Shown here piece by piece: positions 35,344 through 47,088 of a stretch of DNA of 64,000 nucleotides (the first letter of the stretch is position 1; the number at the start of each line of letters is the position of its first letter). The notes beneath the pieces were generated by a model. That model was given only the letters and a program-made list of their open reading frames with translations. It did not search any database and was not told the DNA's origin. Origin of the DNA: Acanthochlamys bracteata (lineage: Eukaryota > Streptophyta > Magnoliopsida > Pandanales > Velloziaceae); NCBI GenBank assembly GCA_019914995.1, contig CM034135.1, positions 188,501 through 252,500 on the forward strand, written 5' to 3'. A program made the position numbers and the translations under genes.

Positions 35344-36533
35344 TATAAGCTCGCTCGGAAAACAAACAAAAAAGAAAGGGGAAATTTTTGTTTCTTCTCT
35401 TACCCGGTAACCGATGGAAACGAACAAGAAGAAGACCACGAAAACTAAAAACAAATATTTATTAGCCGATATTGTAACTATTAATATTATAGATCCTAAA
35501 TGCAAATATTTCGTAATTGTAATGTGTGGACTTCAATTCGTGAACATTGTTCTCTGAAGTCTGACACTATAAACTAATTTATAAACCTGGTATAAACCCT
35601 CTCACAATTATAGAAATGGTAATATATAATCAAATCCGAAATCGATCCAGAGTAAATGAATTCATATTTGACTTAAAATCGGATTTGGATTATTTTTGAA
35701 TCTATCTGAATTTAATCAAAACTTAAACGAGTTTGGATAGAATTTGGTTGTATAAAATTAACTCATTTAATACATATAATTATTTATATAATATATTTTA
35801 TTAATAATTAAAAAATATTTAAAAATAATATTAAAATTTAATTCAATTTAGGTTTTTTCTAAGCTTATTCTATTTTAATTAATCTCTTACTTAATTTATA
35901 GATTTTATCAAATTAATATTTTTTAAATATATAACAATTACTAATTTTTATATATTATTATTACAAATTAATTTTTATAATTTTTATTTTAATAATTTTA
36001 ATTATTAAATCGGTATATCTTAATTTGATTCAATTATTAAATATATTGGTTAGGATTGATAATTGTAATCTATATAAATATACATATCGAATTAAAATTA
36101 AAATTTTTTGATCCGATTATTATATGAATCAATTTAAACTGGACGAGTTAACTCTCCACTCACAAATACGTCCGATCTGATTCAAACATTGATTTGAAAA
36201 CTGGTTAATATGACGGATCAGAAGTCTCGAAGATTTTTGTTCATAATACCGAGTTAACCTGTAAGCTGGTTCAGGTCGGCCGGATCTTATGTGGTTGTTG
36301 CATCAGCTGTTTAAAGGCAAACTGAATACAACCTGTGTAGGACCTACATTGAAATAAGTTTAATTTGAGGTCTGATATTGGATTAAAACACTGTTGAATC
36401 CTTTTCCTACTAATGTAACTATTAAAGGATGATATTTCGATATTTGTAGTTTAAGGCCTGCTTTTGTAAATAAGTTTAATAAGCATGATTAAACCCTAGC
36501 CCGAATGTTGGTTGATCGATTTGTTTCTGATTC
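35344..36533. other. Divergent intergenic region between TatB-like and WDR6 genes
   Basis: Head-to-head spacer of about 1.2 kb. The middle (35600-36200) is extremely AT-rich and looks like decayed repeat DNA without clear ends. Promoters of both genes must lie here. No coding region was supported. Confidence 0.5.
36491..36498. promoter_or_regulatory. Telo-box upstream of WDR6
   Basis: AAACCCTA, 36 bp before the WDR6 start codon. Telo-boxes are frequent near the start of plant translation- and ribosome-related genes, which suits a tRNA-modification factor. Role inferred. Confidence 0.5.
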
Positions 36534-39500
36534 ATGGCGGAAGAAGAATGTCGGCGGCAACGGAGAACGGCGGAGCTCCGTTGTGGGCCCTACATCGGAG
36601 AAATCTCCGCTTTGTATTTCCACCATACGTCACCGCCGGAATATTCTTCTTCTTCTTCTCTTCCTCTTCTGCTAGCTGGCACCGGGTCCCACATTCTCGT
36701 CTATGATATAAACACCGGGAATCTACTCAACTGCTTCCAAGTCTTCGTAGGCGTTCGAGTCCATGGAGTTTGTGTCGGTAGTTCTTTGATTGCGGTGTTC
36801 GGAGAAAGGAATTTGAAGCTGTTCGCTGTTGATGGATTTGATTTTGTTGTTAAGTTGCCGAGGTTCGATCACTGGGTTCTTGATTCTTGTTTCCTCAAGG
36901 TAATAATAGAATTAACTTGTTGTTGGAGTTTGCTTTGTTGATGTTGGGTATTGGGACTATCAACTTTTCTTTTCTTTTCCTTTTCTTTTTTTTTTTTTTG
37001 GTGAATTTCAGGAAGATGATTGCCTTGCTGTGGGACTGAGTGACAACTCTGTTGCGATGTGGGATTTAAAAAGCTCAGCTTTGGTTCATAGAGTGAAATC
37101 TTCAGGTTTATTCTTGCTTAAACATCTAATCTTTTGTTTTTTATTAGTAACCCTTTGACAACGTGGTTATTGGTATTTGTAAGTTTCATGGAGTGACGCG
37201 ATTTAACATTTTTTTAACTTGGTCTTCAGAAAGGTGCTTACTTTATTCCATGCGGTTGTGGGGTGACAGCATTGATGCTCTCCGAGTAGCTTCTGGTACT
37301 ATCTACAATGAAGTGAGTCTTCTTGCTGTCCGTGTTTTAAGATTTAACATCTTCAAAATGTTGAGATACTAAAATGACATTTACTCTGATGTTGATAGAT
37401 AATTGTTTGGAAAAGTGAAACTGCTGCTTGCCTGATGGATGGGTCTGTGAAGCTTGGGTGTTCCGATTTTGAGCCTAGAGGCTGTTTGGATCAACAGTAT
37501 ACTGCTCTTCACTTGTATAGACTTGTTGGACATGAAGGTTCAATATTTCGCATAGTGTGGTCTCATGATGGCTCCAAACTGATGTCTGTCTCTGATGATC
37601 GAAGGTTGGTTTATTACTTTGGTTACACTATATCCTAGTACCATTAGGTTCCTGTATGTTCAGTGTATCTTTATGGCCTTGATTGATAGGGCAGTGCTCG
37701 TATATGGATGCTTACTGATAACAAGAATGTTTGTGATGGTCAAGGGGAGACATTTGGCTCTCATGTATCAGCAACTCTTAAGCTTTTTGGCCACAATGCT
37801 AGGATTTGGGACTGCAGTTTAACTACTTCTGTAAGTCGTTGAGATCTATCCAACTTTATGACTTTATTATGAAATTTTATCATTATATCCTGCTGCTTAA
37901 AGATGTGGTTTTGCTTCGACCAAATAAAATACTGTTCCTAGTTAATAATGTTTCTACTGAATTATCAGTTCCTATATACACTATATGTGCAATTAAATGT
38001 TCAAGGAGGTATCTCGTTCACTCATGACCCTGTCAGTAAAGGGACTATAGACCTTTTCCTTCTGATCTTCACTTATGAGATTGAACTTGTTATTTGTTTT
38101 GCCAAAAAATTCCCTCTTATTCAGGTAGTTGTTACAGCTGGCGAGGACTGCACGTGTCGTGTTTGGGGAGTAGAAGGCAACCAGTTATTGATGATTAAAG
38201 AACACATGTAAGTCAGCAACAGAAACGTTCTTTCCTGCTATTCTTCAGTTGTGATGAGGAATAATGTTTTAGTGGGCATATTAGCTCATCCATTTTGTTT
38301 TTATTGCAATTCTTTCAGTGGAAGAGGTATATGGCGATGTTTGTATGATCCTGCTTCATCACTGCTAGTGACTGCTGGATTTGATTCTGGAATTAAAGTA
38401 CATCAGCTTCCTATGTCATTAAGTGAGAGTTCTGAACCATACACGGTTACACCTGAATTACAGAAGGGTTCTGAGATTTTCACAATTTCCACTCATAAAG
38501 TGGCCAAGCAGCTTGGTCAGATGGACAGGTATTGCTTGTTTGCTTCCCAATCAAGTCTTGTATTTTTTGATGTAGATGTCATATGATGGTGGTTTTACTT
38601 TTTCCTCTGTAGTTCATACTTTCTTGCTTTAATTGCTGTTTGTCAACCTAAATCATATTATGGGCATTTGCTGATATTTGAGTTATATTTGTTTTCGGCA
38701 TTGTGCATCTTGCAGCAAGAGTGAGTATGTAAGATGCTTACGTTTCACCCAAGAAAGTACTCTTTATGTTGCTACTAACAATGGATATCTCTATCACGTT
38801 GAGTTATCGAATCCTGCCAACGTAAGATGGACTGAGCTAGCTCAAGTTACTGGAGGAGTGCCGATAGTTTATATGGATATAGTGGTTACAGATTCACCGA
38901 AACTTTATGAGTGTATTGCTCTTGGAGATGGTAATGGAAATGTGACAGTTGTGAGGATAATCAAAGGTCATTGCGTGCCTGAGTTATATTTTACTTGGAA
39001 GGCTGAAAAGGAGAGGCAACTTTTGGGGGTGTATTGGTGCAAATCGCTAGGCCATAAGTGAGTGTTTCTTTTATGGTTATTGCTGTATCATGTATGATTT
39101 CGATGATGTTATTAGATAGACTTATATATTTATGTTTTCTTATTTATGTTTTCTTTCCATGCAGCTATGTCTTTACTGCTGACCCTAGGGGTGTCCTCAA
39201 ATTGTGGAAGCTAAATTATACTGATTTTGATGATGAGAGCAAGGGCCCAAAGGTTTCTCTTCTTGCAATATTCGTGTCATTGTTCAGGACAAGGATTGTG
39301 TGTCTTGATGTATCAGTCAAAGAGGAGGTAAATAATCACTGTGGTAAACTAGTTTGCTAATGTTCCAATTGTATACAAGAGGTTTGAAATATTTGATGAT
39401 GTCTCTCTTTCTTGTCATTTGAAGTTGGTTTTTGTGACCTTGCAATTCAATACGAATGTAGAAATAACACTGATATTCTTACTCATAAGGACCTTGATAT

Positions 39501-42500
39501 TTATGAGAGCATGCTTTATGTGAATGATTTTATTTGTTTATTTATTATTACATAATTTGTAGTTGCCTATTGGCTTATTCTCATGCAGGTTTTACTTTGT
39601 GGAGACCAACGTGGAAATATCTCCCTCTTTCCCTTGTCAAATGGCATAATGAATCCTCATTCCAATGAGACAATGGGAGGTGTTCCTCCGTCCAATCAAT
39701 TTAAAGGAGCCCATGGTATATCATGTGTCACCAGTGTGTCAGTTGATGACACTGGTGCCAATCAAGTTGAGATATGCACGGTAAACTCTTAAGTTGTTGA
39801 CCTTTTAATTATGAATCAAAAGCGGTGGAGTATAATTGCTGCTCATCTCTTTTGCAGACTGGAGGAGATGGTTGTATTTGCCTTTTTAAATATGACCAAA
39901 TTCTGAGAAGCCTTGAATTCACTGGAATGAAGCAAGTAAAGGAACTGAGCACAATTCAATCTCTTTCAACTCACTTACCCTCCAAAGGAAACTTGATAGA
40001 AGGAGATTATGCAATTGGTTTTACATCAACAGATTTTATCATGTGGAACCTAGGGAACGAAACAAAGGTACTATCTGATTCTGAAGCAGATACCTTTGAA
40101 CCTCTTGCCTTGCAACATCTCAAGCGAAATGTTTAATATTTTTACCTTCGCAGACCCTAGAAATACCCTGTGGTGGATGGCGTCGTCCTTTTTCTTATCA
40201 TCTAGGGGTGGTGCCTGAATTCCAAAATTGTTTTGCCTATTTGAAGGTTGTTTTGTCATGCTTTTTTTCTCTTCCACTTATGTACACAACTGGCATCGTG
40301 TAGCTGCTTTGCAAAATGTTTTAGAAAGAATGTGGAAGCTTTCTAAGTCTATGAAATTGTAACATCTTCTCTTTTGTACCCATGAAGTTGTAACGTCAAC
40401 TCTTATCTTTCAGGATGATGCCATTCATATACATAGACTGTGGAAACCAATTCAGGAGAACCAGTTGTTTCCTCAGATGCTGCACATGCAATTTCACGGC
40501 AGAGAGATACACTCATTATGTTTTATATCCTGCAGAGATGAAGCAAGTCAGTACAAAGCTCACCATTCGTGGATTGCAACAGGGTGTGAAGATGGAACTG
40601 TGAGGTTAACCAGGTTTGTATTTCTTGGCTAAAATGGAAGCAAGTTGGATTTGCTTGTATCCGCCTCACTCACTGATATTTGCTTCAGGTATAATGCCCT
40701 ACATAAAGGAAGTTGGCAAGAATCCAAATTGCTTGGAGAGCATGTAGGTGGGTCTGCAGTGAGGTCAATATGCTTTTTATCAAGGATATATGTGGCTGGA
40801 CCTGCTCAAGAGATCGAGCTTCCTGAGAGATCATCATGCCAGCCTTCCTCGTATGTGAAAAATGATCATCAGTTACTGATATCCGTTGGTGCCAAGCAGG
40901 TTTTAACTTCTTGGATCTTACAAAGCAAGATATCACATGAAGTTTCTAGCCACTCTGGAGAGTCTCCAAAAGCTAAATACAAGCACCGCTCCTATGAAGA
41001 TGGCATGCCATCATTGTCCTTCCAGTGGTTTTCAAGTCATATGCCGCAAAAATCTTCAAGCGCCCATAGGAAAGTGCAAAGGTTCATAGAAAATGCTGAC
41101 AAAGAGAGTTGTGCTGGAAGTTCTGTATCTCCTACAAGGGTGTGGCCAGAGACTAGTTTTCAGTATCAGAATGAAAATGACTGGAGATACCTGGCTGTCA
41201 CTGGATTTCAAATAAAGCATCCAAATGAAAGGTTGGTTCTGCAACTCTTAAGCTGTGTCTTAGTTTGTTTCTGATTACAAAAGGAACAGGTTATTATTTG
41301 TGGTGCATCAGGTGTGCAGTTTGCTTTATCGTTGTTGCTTGTTCAGACGCTATGTTGACCTTGCGAGCACTTCTTTTGCCCTACCGTTTATGGTATGCTC
41401 TCTATCAAGGTTCTCGTTCTTGCATCATTTCTAGTGGTCTTTGCGAACAAGTTGGGAGTGATATTAATCTATTGTTTTGCAGCTAGGGTGTAGGGAACAT
41501 GTCCTAAGCTGGAGTATGTTAAACATGAGGGATTATTCCCACATTGGGTCCATTGTTGTTAATGATGATGGATTCCCTTTAACTTTGTTTTACTGGATGA
41601 TGCATGATTTGCAGTTTTTTAATCACAAATACAGAACTCGGCAAAGTGGAATGGTTTAGGCCACTTATTACATCATTATAACCTGACATTCAGTTACTTT
41701 CTTAGGTTTGACATTGCTACATTGGTTCCAACAAAATCCCCAGTTTTGGCAATACAACATGTGGCAATTCCTGCTTACATAAATTCTAGAGGTAAGGATT
41801 CTTTCCTCCATATTTTGGTGAAGCGGCGGATAGTTTTATTTCCTTTATTAACAAATGATAACACGGCTATACAAAATATATACTGCTCATCTTATTAATA
41901 TACAGAGGCTGTAGGAAGAATGGTTGATCCCATTATTTAAACAGGGTTGCTGCTAAGAATAGGCGGCCAGTTTAGGACTCTGAATGCTTTTAAATATGAC
42001 TGGTTGCTTTTATATGTGGATATTGTGCTATGTGTTGAAGAATTGTGTTGATATAGCTCTAAAGCTTGGAGGCACTTCTTAAAATATTGAATGCAGTAGA
42101 CTTGCAAGCTAATTTAATCCATGGATGCAGATACCATGCCAGAAGTACATTTCATTATAAGTGGATCTACAGATGGAAGTATCATGTTCTGGGACCTTTC
42201 TTACACTGTTCGAGATTTTATGCAACTTGTTACTGATTATGAACCAGAGAAGTGCGCGAACAACCAGATACGACCTAGAACCGGAAGAGGTAGTCAGGGG
42301 GGAAGACCATGGAAATCTTTGGGAAGCCACTTATCCCGTAAGGGTCAAAAAGCTCTTCCAAACATAGCTAAAGGTGGTGCAGACTTCAACAGGCAGAATG
42401 AAGATAAAATTGCTTCGACGGATTTATGTATCCAAGGAAGTGATTACATGTGCAGGCAAGATAGTCCCAAAACCACAAGTTCGACAATGCTAATTGAAAC

Positions 42501-43415
42501 AGAAAGGACTTCAGAGTTTTTCTCTTCAGGAGTTCGTGAAATTAAACCATTACACATCGTCGAAGCTGTTCACCAGTCAGGTGTGAATTGCTTACATGTC
42601 TCGGTTTGCAAGGTTACTCCATTTTCAGAATCTGAAACTGGATACTGTATTCTAAGTGGTGGGGATGATCAAGCAATTAAGTGCATAGCATTTGATTTGG
42701 TAACACAAGTTACTCCTTGTAAAGTATCAGGTATATCTGCATTTATGGAAGTGAGTGTGCGTCTGAAGCATGATTTATCTCGGAGAATTTGTTTTGCTGA
42801 TTGACATTGGACGTTTCTCAGGAGCAGGTTCAGATACAAGATGTTCAAATGGTAGCCTTAACAATTATGATCTTCGAATAATTTGTTGCGAAAAGGTCGA
42901 ATCAGCTCATAGCTCTGCAGTTAAAGGTAAACTATGATGTTTAAATTTTAGATCGGTTATGCATAAATTAAATGATATGTGGACGTTACCCACTTGATCA
43001 TTCGCAGCAATATAGAAGCCCAACTTGTGTTTAAGTTTTGGGTTCACCTTCCTCTAATTATACTTGTTTTTGGTTTACTGTGTAGGGATCTGGACTGATG
43101 GCATTTGGGTTTTCTCTACTGGTCTTGATCAGCGAGTAAGATGTTGGCAATTAGATGAGTACTGTAAACTCAAGGAGCACTCGCATATTATCGTGAGTGT
43201 ACCAGAGCCAGAAACGTTGGATGCAAGAGCTTGTGGACGGTAGTTTGTCTCAACTTCCTTTTCCTCTAGTTTCCCTACATTGTTCTTTGTATTAAAAGAA
43301 CTTCATCCATGTGTAAACAAGCATATCTATCAATGGCAGGAGCTTATACCAAATTGGAGTAGCTGGAAGGGGCATGCAGATGGTGGAGTTCAATCTATCT
43401 GCTGATTCTGACTAA
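36534..43415 (+). CDS. WDR6-like: WDR6 homologue (WD40 protein, tRNA 2'-O-methylation partner)
   Basis: Twenty exons: 36534-36899, 37012-37105, 37230-37312, 37399-37604, 37695-37830, 38125-38207, 38319-38528, 38716-39057, 39165-39327, 39589-39780, 39858-40067, 40154-40246, 40414-40613, 40689-41231, 41312-41392, 41706-41791, 42131-42730, 42822-42926, 43086-43239, 43340-43415; 1340 residues. WD repeats run through the whole protein (CLAVGLSDNSVAMWDLK, SDDRSARIW, VVTAGEDCTCRVWG, SGSTDGSIMFWDL, STGLDQRVRCWQLDEY). The order and the motif GRGIWRCLYDP match the WDR6/Rtt10 family. In yeast and mammals this family partners the Trm7/FTSJ1 2'-O-methyltransferase on the tRNA wobble nucleotide; that role is assumed here. 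It lies head-to-head with the TatB-like gene. Exon 17 (600 bp) carries a family-variable polar insert. Confidence 0.9.
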
Positions 43416-43794
43416 AATTAAAATGGTTTGTGTTTGTACTCGATATCAAGTCCGCAGCAGGCCTCTTTACATCCACAGGAGTTCATCAGATTTATTTCTT
43501 GGCTTTTTAGCAAGTCTCATACCCCCATTGTGATCAAAGTGTTGAGGATTTCTTTGCTTTGAAGTCTTTTATACTTCAAAAGTTTCGCATATGCACCACA
43601 CTTGTAGACATCAGTAATTTTTGCCATCAAGTTATCCATTGCCTGTACTTATGTTTGTTTGTGGATTCATTGACATTGTGCGCTTCCATTGTTCTGCACT
43701 TCATATCAGGAGTTTGCAGAATTCTTGTAAACGGGGAGAAAAGTTCAAATCTGTATAGTGCTTTCAATAGCACTATTGCATTTGATAACTAGTT

Positions 43795-44196
43795 TCATTT
43801 TCCAGGGACAAAGTTGCTGGCATATGCCCTGACGTTATTGCTCACAGGGTCTGCAAAGAGAGGTTCCTTTCTGCTGGCGATGGCCTGAAAAAAAGAACCC
43901 GAACATGGAGAATTTTGTGAGCGAGCCTTCCGTTCTTGATCTCCTTCACCTTCAACTCCGCAAACGCTTCCGGATCATACGCCAACTCCGAAGGATGCCT
44001 CTAGGGTACAACGTGTTGGTCACTTCACCGACCGGCGCGCCGCTATACCGACACGGCATCCTCAACGGCGCCCATGAGGATGGCCTGACATGCCCAGATT
44101 GCAGGAGTGCTCTGTGATCTTACGCATAGTGAAACGGGGTTAAATCGTTGATTGCGAGCCAGACTTGCCGGCTAGTGAAGGAGAAGATAGAGCCAT
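43795..44196 (-). pseudogene. LHCB1 pseudogene: LHCB1-type chlorophyll a/b-binding protein pseudogene
   Basis: Read on the minus strand, the relic starts at 44196 with MALSSPSLAGKS, an LHCB1-type transit peptide, and soon hits a stop, then FTMRK, the end of the LHCB1 transit region. It then jumps, in another frame, to AIWACQAILMGAVE of the third-helix region, then [11 protein letters not shown], then [19 protein letters not shown], then FSMFGFF. It ends [19 protein letters not shown] and stop (43797-43795), the usual LHCB C-terminus. Several frameshifts and stops break it, and most of the middle of the roughly 265-residue protein (helix 1, stromal loop, helix 2) is deleted. LHCB1 genes usually lack introns, so duplication and retroposition cannot be told apart. 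The stretch is GC-richer than its surroundings. Not expressed as a light-harvesting protein. Confidence 0.9.
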
Positions 44197-44420
44197 TGTT
44201 GCAGAGAGATTTTGGGAAAGCCAAGGCGATTCGAAGAATTTCCTAGGAAGCGGGGAGAGATTTTCTAGGAAGAACTGGTTCAGAATTATGAAAAAAAAAA
44301 AAAAAAGAATTCAATCTATTAAAAGTTTAGAAATATTTTTGAAAAATATAGTAGCTGGCCGCTCATTAATGGGATTCGTAATACCGCGTGTAACAAAACT
44401 AACCGTGTTTTTGGCTGGTA

Positions 44421-44661
44421 CGGGTCGTTTAGGAATACTTTATAAAATAAAGTTTTTTTTTAAATAAAAAATATTTTTTTTAAAAATAAATATTATTATT
44501 TTTATTTAAAAAAAATATAATAATAAAAAATTTTATTTCGTAGAATTTTTTATAATTTTTAAATTTTTAAATAAATTTTTATATATTTTTAAAATATATA
44601 TTAAAAAATATAAACTAAAAAAAATTGGAAAGTATTTTTTGAAAAGCTAGACCAAACCGTG
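44421..44661. mobile_element. Degenerate MITE-like element related to the one at 4.3 kb
   Basis: The block from 44539 (CGTAGAATTTTTTATAA) to about 44610 aligns with 4461-4535 of the first MITE, sharing AAATTTTTAAATAAATTTTT and the following A/T pattern. The outer ends (CGGGTCGTTTAGG; on the other strand ACGGTTTGG) are diverged inverted repeats. The target duplication is not clear. It sits between the LHCB1 pseudogene and ATG8. Confidence 0.5.
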
Positions 44662-44904
44662 TAAGACATTCTGATCCGATTAATCTGTCCGAATAAAGAT
44701 AATGGCAATTCTGGTGAATATTGTCAAAGTTTAATGGCAAATTACGTGTAGTGTCTAATCGTCTTTAGAATTTCGGTTATTGCTTCGGTTTTCAAAAGAA
44801 ATAGAGAGTCGCCTGCGTGAAAGAAACCTGTTTGCGGTTTTGTTCAAATTCTCGGAAATTCTTCTCTCTCGGTTGTTATTCGATTGAAGATTTGGGTGAA
44901 GAAA

Positions 44905-46540
44905 ATGAAGGCTTTCAAGGAAGAATTCACCTTCGGTGAGTTGGATAAAGTGTTTCGATTTTTTCGCTTTATTTTTTAATTTTTGGGATTAATTTTTAGT
45001 GCAAATTTGTGCTTTTATTCTCCTTCCTGATTTGAGAATTTTGGATTCTATGTGCAGAGGAGAGGAGGGATGAATCGAGGAATATCGTGGCAAAGTACCC
45101 TGATCGAGTGCCTGTAAGTTGAAATTTCATAGCTGAATCTTTGATTTGTAGGTTTTATTTTGGTTATTGCAAAATCAATCTCTTTTTTAGGAATTATATG
45201 CTTTTGAAAAGTTTTATGGAGCTTGGGAATAAAGTTCTAGCCAAAAACTATGATTTTAGAGTTAATTTCAGTATATGGCGTATAGTAACTAAAATTTAAG
45301 CTAATCTGAATAAGCAATGAGCTTGGTGTTTGATTTAGTGATGAATTGTATCGGAAAATTGACAGCGGTGTCGTTATTGAGTGAAGAGTCTTAGGCTCTC
45401 AGCTAAAATTGAAATAAGAATGTCTATTGCACCATTCTTCCAACACACTAAGATCATATATTCTGTAGTTTTATATTCAATTGTTTTTTGGAGCTCACCA
45501 GGATAAGGAAGAGAAATTGTATCTGCTTGTGAATATCTGGGAGAGTTTGTAAGCTTTGTGGGTTGATATGGTAATTGGTTGAGGTCTGCATTTCTCCTTG
45601 ACATTTGAAGCTAAATAATTGGATATCTGATAACAGTTGAAGCTAGAAGCCCTTAAATGTTCCTTGACGACGATGCTGGATGTTCATTGTCAAGTACTGT
45701 ACTTTGTGTATTTGCTTGGTTTTCTAATTTCTGCATTATCATTTCTAGGTTATTGTTGAAAGATACGAGCGAACTGATCTTCCGGAGATGGAGAAGAGAA
45801 AGTAAGAACTGAACCCAATGTCTGCTAATATCTTTAATTTTCAGATGCAAATAGATGGCTTTGGCCTGCGCTCTTATTTGTTTCTGACTTATGATCAGTT
45901 TGTATTTTGTAGTGCTGTCGTTCCTTTGCTTGTGTAGGTTCTTTCCTGGTCTTATGAAGCTGTTACAGCAATTTTCAATCGGTAGTATAATGATAATAAG
46001 TTATGATGATGCATAACTGGCAACCCAGTTATTATTATTTGTTATAAGATATATATGGCGGACAAGATTATCGGTGTCCGTGTATCCACATCTCACTATG
46101 TTGGTGTGTGCCTAATTTGTGTTTTGGGTATCACATCCTTGGGATTGTGCTGTTGTGGCTATAGTTTTTACCTGTTTGCGTGATCTCTCTCCATGTTAGT
46201 TCCTGATTATTGGATGCTATTGCACGCTTTCCATTTTGGCAGATTCTTGGTTCCCCGCGATATGTCTGTCGGTCAGTTCATCCATATTCTGGGCAAGAGG
46301 TTGCATCTGACCCCTGGGAAAGCTCTATTCGTGTTCATCAAGAATACTTTACCTCAATCTGGTAACACCTCTACGTCTCGTCTGTTTAAGTCTGCTTTTA
46401 GACCATTTGAATTTGTAGTAGTTGAATGGATTTCCTTTCACCTTCGTCCAGCTGGCGTCATGGATTCCTTATATGAGTCTTACAAGGATGAAGATGGTTT
46501 CTTGTACATGTGTTACAGCAGCGAGAAGACATTCGGATGA
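44905..46540 (+). CDS. ATG8i/h-like: Autophagy-related protein 8, ATG8h/ATG8i type
   Basis: Five exons: 44905-44935, 45058-45113, 45749-45801, 46243-46361, 46452-46540; 115 residues. Starts MKAFKEEFTFEERRDES and contains PVIVERYERTDLP, the block FLVPRDMSVGQF and FVFIKNTLPQS, and it ends YMCYSSEKTFG. This is the ubiquitin-fold membrane tag conjugated to phosphatidylethanolamine on autophagosomes. The protein ends at the conjugation glycine with no extension, the hallmark of the plant ATG8h/i clade. It should therefore not need ATG4 cleavage before lipidation, only for recycling. The hydrophobic pocket residues that bind AIM motifs appear conserved. Intact. Confidence 0.97.
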
Positions 46541-46930
46541 CTTCCTCCTCGCAGTTGAATTGAATCGAATTGTAACTGATGTTGTAATACCTCTGTTAAC
46601 ATCTAGACAAGACAAATTCTCTTGTACATACAGCAATGTTGCTTCGGTCGTGGAGCAATGTTCAATGTAAATATTGGATTCTAATAAGTTATTCAAAATG
46701 CAAATGTAAATTGCAAAAATTGTTATCGTTTACAGTCTGTTGTTTGGATTAAGTGAATTAATTATTTTTTATTATTTTTGTTTGGTAATGAATTCATAAG
46801 ATTAATATGGAGTAAAATTTTTCTCCATTAATCTTTCATATGCTGTGGCTCATTTTATTGTAGTAGTAAGATATTAAAAACAAAGGACCGTATGTTCGTT
46901 CTGTGGTCTGTGAATCAGTATTGCAGCTCC
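46541..46930. other. Spacer between ATG8 and EMC5 genes
   Basis: ATG8 3' UTR and flank, AT-rich. No gene seen. Confidence 0.5.
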
Positions 46931-46989
46931 AGCCCAAATCCAAGCCCAAACTTCAAGGAGCCCTAGCCTTCGCCTGAGCCCAAAGCCCA
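46931..46989. promoter_or_regulatory. Cluster of AGCCCA (site II-like) elements upstream of EMC5
   Basis: Four AGCCCA copies at 46931, 46943, 46977 and 46984, 100-155 bp before the EMC5 start codon. AGCCCA/TGGGCT site II elements bind TCP factors and mark many plant housekeeping promoters. Function here is inferred. Confidence 0.55.
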
Positions 46990-47049
46990 CGCTCCTCCTG
47001 CTTCTTCTTGGCTTCGATCTCTGAAATAGAACACATCCCCGGAGAGCTT

Positions 47050-47054
<5 letters not shown>

Positions 47055-47085
<31 letters not shown>
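47055..47085. repeat. (AG)n microsatellite abutting the EMC5 start codon
   Basis: About 15 AG units whose last base is the A of the EMC5 ATG (47085). The repeat is leader sequence, not coding. Confidence 0.9.

Positions 47086-47088
<3 letters not shown>

Noticed and set aside
41477-41659. ORF inside a WDR6 intron that could be an extra exon
   Set aside because: Including it breaks the joined motif RLWFDIATLVP, and the phases only fit if 41393-41705 is spliced out.
43905-44117. 70-codon plus-strand ORF downstream of WDR6
   Set aside because: It is the reverse strand of the LHCB1 pseudogene. Its high GC and the continuous minus-strand LHCB similarity explain it.
44287-44307. A-run near the LHCB1 pseudogene as a retroposition poly(A) tail
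   Set aside because: It lies on the 5' side of the minus-strand pseudogene, where a poly(A) tail would not be expected.
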